The notes: a model not told the origin generated them from the sequence alone. DNA of 12,291 bases from JAFMPW01 sp040830565 (GCA_040830565.1 JBFOMC010000328.1:1-12291); one strand, 5' to 3'. Shown: positions 1 to 6,755, counted from the stretch's first letter. A program made the numbers and translations.

Positions 1-130
1 CCCGGACTTCTCGGGTTACGGACTTGGGTACGGATGGGAATCTTTTTTTGGACCTGTGCAAATCCTCTATTCCTGGTCCCCTGAAGTTCAAAACAGCAAT
101 TTCTTTGTCAGTGTGGGCTACTGGTTTTGA
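1..130 (+). CDS. C-terminal end of an outer-membrane beta-barrel protein, probably patatin-like phospholipase (partial, 5' end outside window)
   Basis: Reading from base 2 gives 42 codons ending in TGA at 128-130. The peptide has the pattern GYGLGYGWESFFGPVQ, then YSWSPE, and ends in FFVSVGYWF. The alternating aromatic strands and a terminal Phe are the usual ending of a 16-stranded outer-membrane barrel of the BamA/Omp85 type. The G-x-G-Y-G...GP...SxSPE layout resembles the barrel tail of flavobacterial patatin-like phospholipases (PlpD-like: patatin domain, POTRA, barrel). The catalytic domain is outside the window, so the phospholipase identity is family recollection only; a BamA- or TamA-like protein is the alternative. 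That it is the end of a barrel protein is fairly secure. Confidence 0.55.
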   Translation, partial: PDFSGYGLGYGWESFFGPVQILYSWSPEVQNSNFFVSVGYWF

Positions 131-195
131 AGTTACCCCAACAGCTTTGCTGAAAAAGAAGGTTTGAGCGCGAAAAGTGGTTGTTTTTTACGATA

Positions 196-224
196 TTTGC
201 ATACTGCTTATGATCACTACTTTG
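196..224 (+). promoter_or_regulatory. Candidate promoter for hppD
   Basis: TTTG at 196-199 and TACTTTG at 218-224 are separated by 18 bp. Bacteroidota primary-sigma promoters are described as a -33 TTTG and a -7 TAnnTTTG box. Here the -7 box is one base short of consensus. Transcription would start near 231, leaving a leader of about 110 nt before the hppD start codon. This is inference from sequence pattern only. Confidence 0.35.
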
Positions 225-245
225 ACACATAAGAGAGTTGATATA

Positions 246-300
246 ACTGCCCACCTCAGGGCCATGTGGTAGGTTGACAGGATACCTAAGCCCTACTGCC
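246..300 (+). promoter_or_regulatory. GC-rich, potentially pseudoknotted 5' leader of hppD
   Basis: This block is clearly more GC-rich than its AT-rich surroundings and lies between the candidate promoter and the hppD start. Three sets of complementary segments can form together: CCAC 251-254 with GTGG 266-269; TAGGT 270-274 with ACCTA 284-288, directly abutting the first stem; and AGGGC 258-262, inside the first loop, with GCCCT 290-294. That is an H-type pseudoknot carrying an extra hairpin. The block is bounded by two copies of ACTGCC (246-251 and 295-300). I do not recognise it as a named riboswitch class. It could be a cis-regulatory RNA or chance complementarity. Confidence 0.3.
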
Positions 301-341
301 TTTGCGAGTACTTAATAATTATCAATTCTAAAAAGAGAAAA

Positions 342-1484
342 ATGTCATTACTAGATAAAACATCATTACAATTACCTAAGGAGAACTTAGAAGCTGAAGA
401 TTTTCTGCCTCTTTTAGGCACGGATCATGTCGAACTATATGTTGGGAACGCTAAGCAGGCTGCACATTATTATATGTCGGCATGGGGTTTTCAACCCCTG
501 GCGTATGCCGGATTGGAAACGGGACTTAAGGACAGAGTGTCTTACGTTGTTCAACAAGATAAAATACGACTGGTACTCACATCACCCTTAAAATCGGGAG
601 GAGATATCAATAGACATATAGATGCTCATGGTGATGGGGTAAAGGCGATCGCCCTTTGGGTAGATGATGCTACCAAAAGCTACGAAGAAACCACCAAAAG
701 AGGAGCTGAGAGTTATTTTGAACCCAAGACCTTAAGTGATGATTCGGGAGAAGTGGTATTATCCGGAATACATACCTATGGGGAGACCGTACACGTTTTT
801 GTGGAGCGTGGCAATTACGAAGGGGTTTTTATGCCGGGCTACCAGAAGTGGGATCCCTTCTATAAACCTGAAGACGTTGGACTGAAATATATTGACCATA
901 TGGTAGGGAACGTCGGTTGGAACGAAATGAATAAATGGTGTGAGTTTTACGCTAACGTCATGGGGTTTGCTCAATTGGTTTCTTTTGATGACAAGGATAT
1001 CTCTACGGAGTATACAGCCCTTATGAGTAAGGTGATGAGTAATGGGAACGGTCGTATCAAGTTTCCGATTAACGAGCCGGCAGACGGAAGGAAAAAATCT
1101 CAGATTGAAGAATATATTGAATTCTACAATGGCGCAGGAGTACAGCATATGGCTCTTGCGACGGATAATATCATAGAAACAGTTACCTCACTCCGCAATA
1201 GAGGAGTAGAATTCCTTACCGTACCTGGAAGCTATTATGAAGACGTTCTGGATAGGGTAGGCGAAATTGACGAGGACCTGGCTCCTTTACGAGAGCTTGG
1301 TATCTTGATTGACCGGGATGATGAAGGATACCTACTTCAGATATTTACAAAACCAATTTTAGATAGGCCCACGATGTTTATTGAGATTATTCAGCGTAAA
1401 GGAGCCAAGTCTTTTGGGAAAGGAAATTTCAAGGCATTGTTTGAAGCCATTGAGCGCGAACAGCGATCCAGAGGTACTTTATAG
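342..1484 (+). CDS. hppD: 4-hydroxyphenylpyruvate dioxygenase
   Basis: A non-haem Fe(II) enzyme of tyrosine catabolism that converts 4-hydroxyphenylpyruvate and O2 to homogentisate and CO2 in the cytoplasm. At 380 aa it has normal family length, with two vicinal-oxygen-chelate halves (about 25-155 and 180-350). The facial triad is visible: His186 in YIDHMVGNV, His269 in GVQHMALAT, and Glu348 in MFIEIIQR. The conserved PINEP (242-246), SQIEEY (253-258) and C-terminal FGKGNFKALFEAIE (358-371) segments are intact. The ATG at 342 follows an A-rich leader (AAAAAGAGAAAA), typical of Flavobacteriia, with no Shine-Dalgarno. No partner gene is co-directional within 300 bp downstream, so it may be monocistronic. 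Homogentisate dioxygenase, the next enzyme, is not in the window. Identification is near certain. Confidence 0.97.
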   Translation: MSLLDKTSLQLPKENLEAEDFLPLLGTDHVELYVGNAKQAAHYYMSAWGFQPLAYAGLETGLKDRVSYVVQQDKIRLVLTSPLKSGGDINRHIDAHGDGVKAIALWVDDATKSYEETTKRGAESYFEPKTLSDDSGEVVLSGIHTYGETVHVFVERGNYEGVFMPGYQKWDPFYKPEDVGLKYIDHMVGNVGWNEMNKWCEFYANVMGFAQLVSFDDKDISTEYTALMSKVMSNGNGRIKFPINEPADGRKKSQIEEYIEFYNGAGVQHMALATDNIIETVTSLRNRGVEFLTVPGSYYEDVLDRVGEIDEDLAPLRELGILIDRDDEGYLLQIFTKPILDRPTMFIEIIQRKGAKSFGKGNFKALFEAIEREQRSRGTL

Positions 1485-1535
1485 CCCCTTTTTCTTAAGG
1501 TTTTGCAAAATTTAATGCACTAACTATAAAGTATT

Positions 1536-1565
1536 GTTAAGAGCTGCGTTAAAGAACGTTAAAAG
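1536..1565 (+). repeat. Three short direct repeats GTTAARR upstream of a promoter-like box
   Basis: GTTAAGAG (1536-1543), GTTAAAGA (1548-1555) and GTTAAAAG (1558-1565) start 12 and 10 bp apart, about one helical turn each. The last two share CGTTAAA. They end 25 bp before the TAAATTTG box at 1591, a position suited to an activator array. No regulator can be named from this sequence. Confidence 0.4.
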
Positions 1566-1590
1566 CAAGTAACCAGTGATTTTCTTGCAG

Positions 1591-1598
1591 TAAATTTG
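1591..1598 (+). promoter_or_regulatory. Perfect -7 box (TAAATTTG) of a candidate promoter
   Basis: TAAATTTG matches the Bacteroidota -7 consensus TAnnTTTG exactly. No TTTG is found about 19 bp upstream; the GTTAARR repeats occupy that region instead, which may mean activator dependence. Predicted transcription start is near 1605, the first base of a perfect hairpin. Confidence 0.4.
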
Positions 1599-1604
1599 GA
1601 TCAC

Positions 1605-1707
1605 ATAAGGGGTGGTTCCCTTATTACTTTAAGTATTGGTTTTTCATAATTTAAAGTTTGGTTGGTTATTTAGGAAAAGCCCTGACACTCAGTCAGGGCT
1701 TTTTTTT
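1605..1707 (+). ncRNA. Candidate small RNA (or attenuated leader of the DUF3108 gene)
   Basis: The segment begins just after a TAAATTTG box with a perfect 7-bp hairpin (ATAAGGG 1605-1611 with CCCTTAT 1618-1624, loop GTGGTT). It continues through an AT-rich, ATG-free spacer and ends in a very strong intrinsic terminator (1675-1707). A transcript of about 100 nt with a capped 5' hairpin and a terminator is the standard shape of a bacterial small RNA. The alternative is a leader of the downstream exported-protein gene, with the terminator acting as an attenuator; no leader peptide is evident. Its sequence matches no RNA family I can name. Confidence 0.35.
1675..1707 (+). terminator. Strong Rho-independent terminator
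   Basis: A perfect 12-bp stem pairs AAAAGCCCTGAC (1675-1686) with GTCAGGGCTTTT (1692-1703) across the loop ACTCA, and the T run extends from 1700 to 1707. It lies 190 bp past the hppD stop, unusually far for a terminator of that gene alone, which is one reason to suspect a separate transcript. Confidence 0.9.
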
Positions 1708-1850
1708 GGCTGTATTTTGGGCCTTTGAAGGTATTTTGGCCTTGTCAGGAGCAACTTTATCGATCTGGGGCCATCTATACAATACTTTGGAATAAATTTT
1801 GTTTTAGTAATGGTAAACCTTGATTTTGTATTCATTGTTTTAATAATTTT
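1708..1850 (+). promoter_or_regulatory. Non-coding stretch before the DUF3108 gene with a small tandem repeat and weak promoter-like boxes
   Basis: An imperfect tandem duplication of about 19 bp is present: copy 1 at 1712-1730 and copy 2 at 1731-1748, both beginning GTATTTTGG and continuing with CCTT. TACTTTG at 1783-1789 is a possible -7 box, but it has no TTTG at the right distance upstream. The 40 bases before the ATG are very AT-rich. No open frame of note is seen. Confidence 0.3.
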
Positions 1851-2690
1851 ATGCGTATGAAAAGGATTACGATATCACTTATTGTACTTTTCTGTTTCTC
1901 ACTCATGGCACAGACTACGGTGGCTACCCTTGAGTATGGGCCTGTTGTACATGCTGAAGAAGAGAAATCCATAAAACCTGCCTTTAAATCAGGAGAATGG
2001 CTAAAATTCAGGATCCATTATGGTTGGATTAATGCGAGTTATGCCACCCTTCAGGTTAAAAACAGTAAGGTAGATGACAAGTCTGTATATCATGTGGTTG
2101 GCAAGGGTAGAACCACAGGTTTAGCCCGGGCTTTTTACAAGGTAGACGACAGATACGAGAGTTATTTTGACAAAAAAGATTTTAAGCCTTATAAGTTTGT
2201 CAGAAAGATCAATGAAGGAGGGTATAAGAAGGATATTGAAATAAACTTCGATTACGAAAAAGACGAGGCTATCCTCAACGATAAAAAGAACAAGAAAAAA
2301 TACAATTTTACGATCCGCGATAGCATTCAGGACCTAATTTCAGCTTTTTACTACTTAAGAAATACCTATGAGTTTGAAGATCTCAGAGAAGGAGATGCTA
2401 TTAAACTTAATATGCTTTATGATGATGATGGCATTTTTCAATTTAAGCTGAAGTATTTGGGTAACGAGGTTTTGAGAACAAAGTTCGGAAAGGTAGAATG
2501 TCTGAAGTTCAGACCTTATGTACAGGCCGGCCGAGTCTTTAAAGAAAAGGAAAGTCTTACTTTGTGGGTTTCAAATGACCTCAATAAGATCCCTATCAGA
2601 ATCAAGGCCGATATTGCTGTTGGTTCTATTAAGGCCGATTTAGATGGATATAACGGCCTAAAAAATCAGTTCAAAATCATCATGGATTAG
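1851..2690 (+). CDS. Exported DUF3108-domain protein
   Basis: A 279-aa protein with an N-terminal signal sequence: basic MRMKR, a hydrophobic run ISLIVLFCFSLMA, and possible signal-peptidase I sites near residues 25 or 35 (VHA/EEE). The mature part (about 45-275) follows the DUF3108 pattern: FKSGEWLKFRIHYGWINASY at the start, then paired beta strands with conserved charged turns such as RYESYFD and a late SLTLWVSNDLNKIPIRI. It is probably a periplasmic beta-rich protein; no catalytic residues can be assigned and the function is unknown. A second ATG at 1857 would give MKRITISL and is an equally good start. It sits 107 bp upstream of the tryptophan dioxygenase start in the same direction, so co-transcription with that operon is possible. 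I call the family with good confidence and no function. Confidence 0.8.
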   Translation: MRMKRITISLIVLFCFSLMAQTTVATLEYGPVVHAEEEKSIKPAFKSGEWLKFRIHYGWINASYATLQVKNSKVDDKSVYHVVGKGRTTGLARAFYKVDDRYESYFDKKDFKPYKFVRKINEGGYKKDIEINFDYEKDEAILNDKKNKKKYNFTIRDSIQDLISAFYYLRNTYEFEDLREGDAIKLNMLYDDDGIFQFKLKYLGNEVLRTKFGKVECLKFRPYVQAGRVFKEKESLTLWVSNDLNKIPIRIKADIAVGSIKADLDGYNGLKNQFKIIMD

Positions 2691-2745
2691 TGGCCGCACT
2701 TTGGCTAAAGGTTCCGAACTACCGGGAAAACAATAATAAGGTATT

Positions 2746-2752
2746 TATTTTG
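2746..2752 (+). promoter_or_regulatory. Weak promoter-like box before the tryptophan dioxygenase operon
   Basis: TATTTTG at 2746-2752 is one base short of TAnnTTTG, and transcription would begin near 2760, about 40 nt before the ATG at 2798. No TTTG is present about 20 bp upstream. It is a pattern match only; read-through from the DUF3108 gene is the alternative. Confidence 0.2.
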
Positions 2753-2797
2753 ATATTATAAGGCTAGATGTGACCTTTGCAAGACAACTTGCAACCC

Positions 2798-3766
2798 ATG
2801 AACGACAAAGAGCGCATCTCCTCCCAAATCTCTAAGCTTGAAGAAAAGTACAAGGATTCTGGCCAGGATCTCAGCTCTTACTTAGACGGACTTCTTTACC
2901 AGCGCTATCTTACGTATTGGGATTACATTCATCTGGATACTTTATTGAGCATTCAGGTTCCGAGAACTCATTTCCCCGATGAGGAAATTTTCATCATGTA
3001 TCATCAGATTACAGAGCTTTACTTTAAGCTCATCCTTCATGAGCAGAAGCAGATTGTAGATGACAAGTCTCAGAGCCTAACTTTCTTTACGGAGAAAGTG
3101 AATAGGATAAATAGCTATTATAAAGCCCTAATTTCTTCCTTTAGTATTATGATACGTGGCATGGAAAGAGAGCAGTTCCTGCAATATAGAATGGCGCTCT
3201 TACCGGCAAGTGGATTTCAATCTGCTCAGTACAGAATGATAGAGATCTATGCCACCCCTATGGAGCATTTAGTGCACCATACGGAACGTCATAAATTTAC
3301 TGAGGAAAGCTCTATTGAAGAGCTTTATGAGCATATTTATTGGAAAAAGGGCGCTACTGATCTAGCGACAGGAGAAAAAACACTCACCTTAAAGCAATTT
3401 GAATACCGTTACACCCCAAGATTTATCAGAATTGCAAAGCAGCTTAAGGATCAAACGATCTATCATAAATACTTGGCACTACCTGAAAAAAGCAGACATA
3501 ATAAAGCCCTTATAGATGCGTTAAAGATGATGGATATAAATGCCAACGTAAATTGGCCGTTAATGCATATGGGTTCTGCCCATCGTTATTTAAACAAAGA
3601 AGATGCGGCCATAGAAGCAACCGGGGGAACAAATTGGAAAGATTATTTACCTCCAAGTTTCCAGAAAGTTGTATTTTTTCCGGAATTACATTCAAAGGAA
3701 GAGTTAAATAATTGGGGGAAACAGTGGGTAGACCATATCTTTAACCCAGACAAAATTAAGAATTGA
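2798..3766 (+). CDS. Tryptophan 2,3-dioxygenase
   Basis: A cytoplasmic haem enzyme that opens the indole ring of L-tryptophan with O2 to give N-formyl-L-kynurenine, the first step of the kynurenine route. With the ATG at 2798 it is 322 aa. Typical blocks are LTYWDYIHLDTLLSIQ, FIMYHQITELYFKLILHE (His69, equivalent to the active-site His55 of the Xanthomonas enzyme), and a YR-x-x-LLPASGFQSAQYR block with Arg131 (substrate carboxylate). WPLMHMGSAHRYL has His257 as the likely haem ligand, followed by ATGGTNWKDYLPP and FFPELH. The frame extends upstream to a TTG at 2777, but the ATG fits family N-termini better. Two bases separate its TGA from the next gene, so translation is probably coupled. hppD lies on the same strand about 1.3 kb upstream, giving an aromatic amino-acid degradation context. 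The symbol varies (kynA or tdo), so it is left blank. Confidence 0.95.
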   Translation: MNDKERISSQISKLEEKYKDSGQDLSSYLDGLLYQRYLTYWDYIHLDTLLSIQVPRTHFPDEEIFIMYHQITELYFKLILHEQKQIVDDKSQSLTFFTEKVNRINSYYKALISSFSIMIRGMEREQFLQYRMALLPASGFQSAQYRMIEIYATPMEHLVHHTERHKFTEESSIEELYEHIYWKKGATDLATGEKTLTLKQFEYRYTPRFIRIAKQLKDQTIYHKYLALPEKSRHNKALIDALKMMDINANVNWPLMHMGSAHRYLNKEDAAIEATGGTNWKDYLPPSFQKVVFFPELHSKEELNNWGKQWVDHIFNPDKIKN

Positions 3767-3768
3767 TC

Positions 3769-5046
3769 ATGCAAAAATATTGGGGCGCACTACTAGTACT
3801 AATTATACTAGCTTCCTGCAAGGAAGAAAAACCTACAACCGCACCGCTCGAAATAGCCGATATCCAGGCTATTGAAGAAGCTCCCGAAGTTACGGAATAC
3901 GGCTTCAATCTTGAGAATTTTAAAGTACTTCAGGACACTGTCAGAAGAGGAGATAGCTTTGGAGAGTTAATGATTGAAAACAAGGTTGATTATCCAAAGA
4001 TTGCCAAAATCTCTGAGGAATACAGGGATACTTTTGACGTTAGAAAGATACGTGTAGGGAAGCCCTATATGATCCTTAAATCTAAGGATACCCTGGAGAC
4101 CGCTCAAGTGTTCATATATCAGAACGATCCCATCAATTATACGGTGGTCGATTTTAGGGATACCGCCATTGCCTATAAAGAACAGCGAGAAGTTAAGTAT
4201 GTAGAGCGTGAAGCTTCTGGTGTAATACCACAGGGCGGAAATTTATCAGATGTCATTGTTAAGAATAATATAGACTATATGATGGTTCACAACCTCTCCG
4301 AGATCTACGCCTGGACCATTGATTTCTTTAAGCTCGAGGCCGGAGATAAATTTAAGATCATCTATAAAGAGAAGTACATCAACGATTCTATCTATGCAGG
4401 TGCCGGACATATAGAAGCGGCTTATTTTGAGCACAGAGGTACACCATTTTATGCCTTCGCTCATCATGATGAAAAATTAGATATTCGCGAGTATTATGAT
4501 GAAGAAGCCAATAACCTAAGACGCACTTTCCTGCGAGCCCCTTTGAAGTTTGGCCGACTCTCATCTCGATACAATCTAAAGCGAAGAATACGATACTACG
4601 GCTATAAGGTCAGACCGCACAAAGGAACAGACTATGCTGCTCCAATAGGCACGCCCATTCTCGCTACGGCAGATGGCACAGTAACAGAGTCTACCCGAAA
4701 GGGAGGTAATGGCAGATATGTAAAGATTAGACACAACGGGACCTACAGCACCCAATACCTCCATATGCGAAAGCAAAAGGTTAAAAGAGGAGATTTTGTG
4801 CGCCAGGGCGATGTTATCGGTTGGATTGGCATGACTGGTAATACAGGTGGCCCCCATGTTTGCTATCGTTTTTGGAAAAACGGAAGACAAGTAGATCCGC
4901 TAAGAGAAAAATTACCAGCAGCAGAGCCTTTGGCAGAAGAACTCAGACCCGCTTATTATGAGGAGATCAATCCAAAGAGAACACAGCTCGATTGTATTGA
5001 ATATCACATAGAACCTGATGAAGATCTAGTAACGCTTAACCCTTAG
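3769..5046 (+). CDS. M23-family peptidoglycan metallopeptidase, lipoprotein (zinc-ligand His replaced by Cys)
   Basis: A 425-aa predicted murein endopeptidase. The ATG at 3769, two bases after the preceding stop, gives a lipoprotein signal with lipobox LASC (Cys17) followed by KEEK, a charged tail resembling surface-export signals of Bacteroidota lipoproteins. Residues about 45-110 and 148-205 look like LysM/OapA-type substrate-binding modules of MepM-like peptidases. The LytM domain (about 255-385) shows HKGTDYAAP (His284, Asp288 as zinc ligands), STQYLHM (His332) and GGPHVCYRFWKNGRQVDP. In LytM the last motif is H-x-H; here it is His363-Val-Cys365, so the third zinc ligand is Cys. The rest of the fold is intact, so zinc binding by His-Asp-Cys or a non-catalytic role are both open. 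A TTG at 3763 is an upstream alternative start, but it would displace the signal only slightly. pgi follows after 1 bp. Confidence 0.88.
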   Translation: MQKYWGALLVLIILASCKEEKPTTAPLEIADIQAIEEAPEVTEYGFNLENFKVLQDTVRRGDSFGELMIENKVDYPKIAKISEEYRDTFDVRKIRVGKPYMILKSKDTLETAQVFIYQNDPINYTVVDFRDTAIAYKEQREVKYVEREASGVIPQGGNLSDVIVKNNIDYMMVHNLSEIYAWTIDFFKLEAGDKFKIIYKEKYINDSIYAGAGHIEAAYFEHRGTPFYAFAHHDEKLDIREYYDEEANNLRRTFLRAPLKFGRLSSRYNLKRRIRYYGYKVRPHKGTDYAAPIGTPILATADGTVTESTRKGGNGRYVKIRHNGTYSTQYLHMRKQKVKRGDFVRQGDVIGWIGMTGNTGGPHVCYRFWKNGRQVDPLREKLPAAEPLAEELRPAYYEEINPKRTQLDCIEYHIEPDEDLVTLNP

Positions 5047-5047
5047 A

Positions 5048-6685
5048 ATGCCTTTAGAGAACACCAATCTAACAACAACTAAAGCCTGGAAAAAACTCGA
5101 AGAACACTACAAAGAAATTCAAGACGTACACCTTAAAACACTTTTTGTAGAAGACCAGAACAGGGCTGAGAAATTCACCATTAATTGGAACGATTTCTTG
5201 GTTGATTTTTCCAAAAATCGCTTTACCGAAAAAACACTTTCACTCCTCTTGGATCTTGCCGAGGAGGCCAAACTGCAAGATGCAATAGAGAAATACTTTA
5301 GGGGAGATCTCATTAATCAGACAGAGGGCAGAGCTGTCTTGCATACCGCTTTAAGGGCCAAAGAAACAGATGAGGTCTTGGTTGACGGGGTTAATGTGAT
5401 CCCAGAGGTCTACAGAGTTAAGGAAAAGATCCGAACTTTCACAGATGAGGTTATTTCAGGGGAACGTAAGGGTTACAGTGGAAAATCCTTTAAGACAGTC
5501 GTTAATATTGGCATTGGAGGCTCAGATTTGGGCCCGGCCATGGTTGCTGAAGCACTTAAATTCTACAAAAATCGTCTCAACACACATTTCGTTAGTAATG
5601 TTGACGGAGACCATGTCAATGAAATTTTAAAAACCCTGGATCCGGAGACCACGCTCTTCGTTGTGGTCTCTAAAACATTTACCACTCAGGAGACGCTTAG
5701 CAATGCTACTACGATCAAAAAATGGTTTTTGAATCACGCTTCTGAGGAGGACGTTGCGAAACACTTTGCTGCGGTCTCTACGAATGCCGCTAAGATCGAG
5801 GAGTTTGGAATAGATCAGTCCAATGTCTTTCCCATGTGGGATTGGGTAGGAGGTAGATTCTCGCTCTGGAGCGCGGTAGGCCTATCTATCGCTCTGGCCG
5901 TTGGTCCGGATCATTTTGACACCTTACTTCAAGGCGCAAACGAGATGGATGAGCACTTTAGGAAAACGTCCTTTGAGGGTAATATTCCTGTGGTCCTTGC
6001 CCTTCTGAGCGTCTGGTATAATAACTTCTATGCGGCCGAAACCGAGGCCATCATTCCCTATTCTCAATATCTGAGTAGGTTTTCGGCTTATTTGCAGCAA
6101 GGGATTATGGAAAGCAATGGAAAGAGCGTTGATAGAAACGGCAACGCCATAGATTACCAAACAGGAACCATCATTTGGGGTGAGCCTGGAACCAATTCTC
6201 AGCACGCCTTCTTTCAATTGATCCACCAGGGAACAAAACTGATCCCTGCAGATTTTATCGGATTCAAAAGATCACTCTACGGAGATACGGATCATCACAA
6301 TAAGCTAATGGCCAATTTTTTTGCCCAGACTGAAGCTTTAATGAATGGAAAAACTGCAAAAGAAGTTAGGGCAGAACTCCAGGGAAAAGAGATGACGGAA
6401 GAAGCGATAAGCAGTTTGCAACCCTTTAAAGTTTTTGATGGCAACAAACCCACCAATACCCTTTTAATTGAACAGCTATCTCCAAAATCTTTAGGAGCTC
6501 TTATAGCCCTTTACGAGCATAAAATCTTCGTGCAGGGAGTGCTTTGGAACATTTTTAGCTATGATCAGTGGGGAGTAGAGCTAGGGAAACAATTGGCCAG
6601 TACCATCTTAAAAGACATCACTTCTGCGGATCTTTCTGAACATGATGCTTCTACCCTAAATCTTTTGCAACATTTTAAGAATTAA
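5048..6685 (+). CDS. pgi: Glucose-6-phosphate isomerase
   Basis: Interconverts glucose-6-phosphate and fructose-6-phosphate in glycolysis and gluconeogenesis; cytoplasmic. At 545 aa it is the long, E. coli/eukaryote-like class. Visible blocks are VVNIGIGGSDLGPAM (phosphate loop, about 151-165), VSKTFTTQET (207-216), and signature 1 DWVGGRFSLWSAVGL with Arg270. QQGIMESNGK holds Glu355 (catalytic base) and GEPGTNSQHAFFQLIHQGT holds His386 (ring opening). Signature 2, VLWNIFSYDQWGVELGK, ends in Lys514. All key residues are present. It starts one base after the M23 gene stop, so it is the third gene of a tryptophan dioxygenase-peptidase-pgi operon, an odd functional mix. A 14-bp inverted repeat covers its stop codon. 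Confidence 0.98.
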   Translation: MPLENTNLTTTKAWKKLEEHYKEIQDVHLKTLFVEDQNRAEKFTINWNDFLVDFSKNRFTEKTLSLLLDLAEEAKLQDAIEKYFRGDLINQTEGRAVLHTALRAKETDEVLVDGVNVIPEVYRVKEKIRTFTDEVISGERKGYSGKSFKTVVNIGIGGSDLGPAMVAEALKFYKNRLNTHFVSNVDGDHVNEILKTLDPETTLFVVVSKTFTTQETLSNATTIKKWFLNHASEEDVAKHFAAVSTNAAKIEEFGIDQSNVFPMWDWVGGRFSLWSAVGLSIALAVGPDHFDTLLQGANEMDEHFRKTSFEGNIPVVLALLSVWYNNFYAAETEAIIPYSQYLSRFSAYLQQGIMESNGKSVDRNGNAIDYQTGTIIWGEPGTNSQHAFFQLIHQGTKLIPADFIGFKRSLYGDTDHHNKLMANFFAQTEALMNGKTAKEVRAELQGKEMTEEAISSLQPFKVFDGNKPTNTLLIEQLSPKSLGALIALYEHKIFVQGVLWNIFSYDQWGVELGKQLASTILKDITSADLSEHDASTLNLLQHFKN

Positions 6686-6708
6686 GATGAATAAATCTTA
6701 ATTCTTAA
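6675..6708 (+). terminator. Perfect 14-bp inverted repeat over the pgi stop codon, probable operon end
   Basis: TTAAGAATTAAGAT (6675-6688) pairs perfectly with ATCTTAATTCTTAA (6695-6708) around a 6-nt loop. The stem includes the last codons and the TAA (6683-6685) of pgi. It is AT-rich, and no T run follows directly; a short CTTCTTTTTCT tract lies about 15 bp further on. It may be a weak terminator, an RNA 3'-end stabiliser, or a protein-binding palindrome. Confidence 0.5.
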
Positions 6709-6755
6709 CAACCTCTGAAAACTTCTTTTTCTAAGGCTTTTAGTTTGCTAAATTT

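Noticed and set aside
131..195. CAGC-TTT-GCTG mini-hairpin (about 139-149) as terminator of the upstream barrel gene
   Set aside because: The stem is only 4 bp and is followed by A, not T, residues.
2777..2797. TTG start giving seven extra residues on tryptophan 2,3-dioxygenase
   Set aside because: The ATG at 2798 fits family N-termini better, and the extra residues are not recognisable; kept only as an alternative.
4246..4890. Minus-strand open frames inside the M23 peptidase gene
   Set aside because: They lie wholly antisense to a well-supported gene and show no recognisable domain or start context; the same applies to antisense frames in hppD, pgi and the receptor gene.
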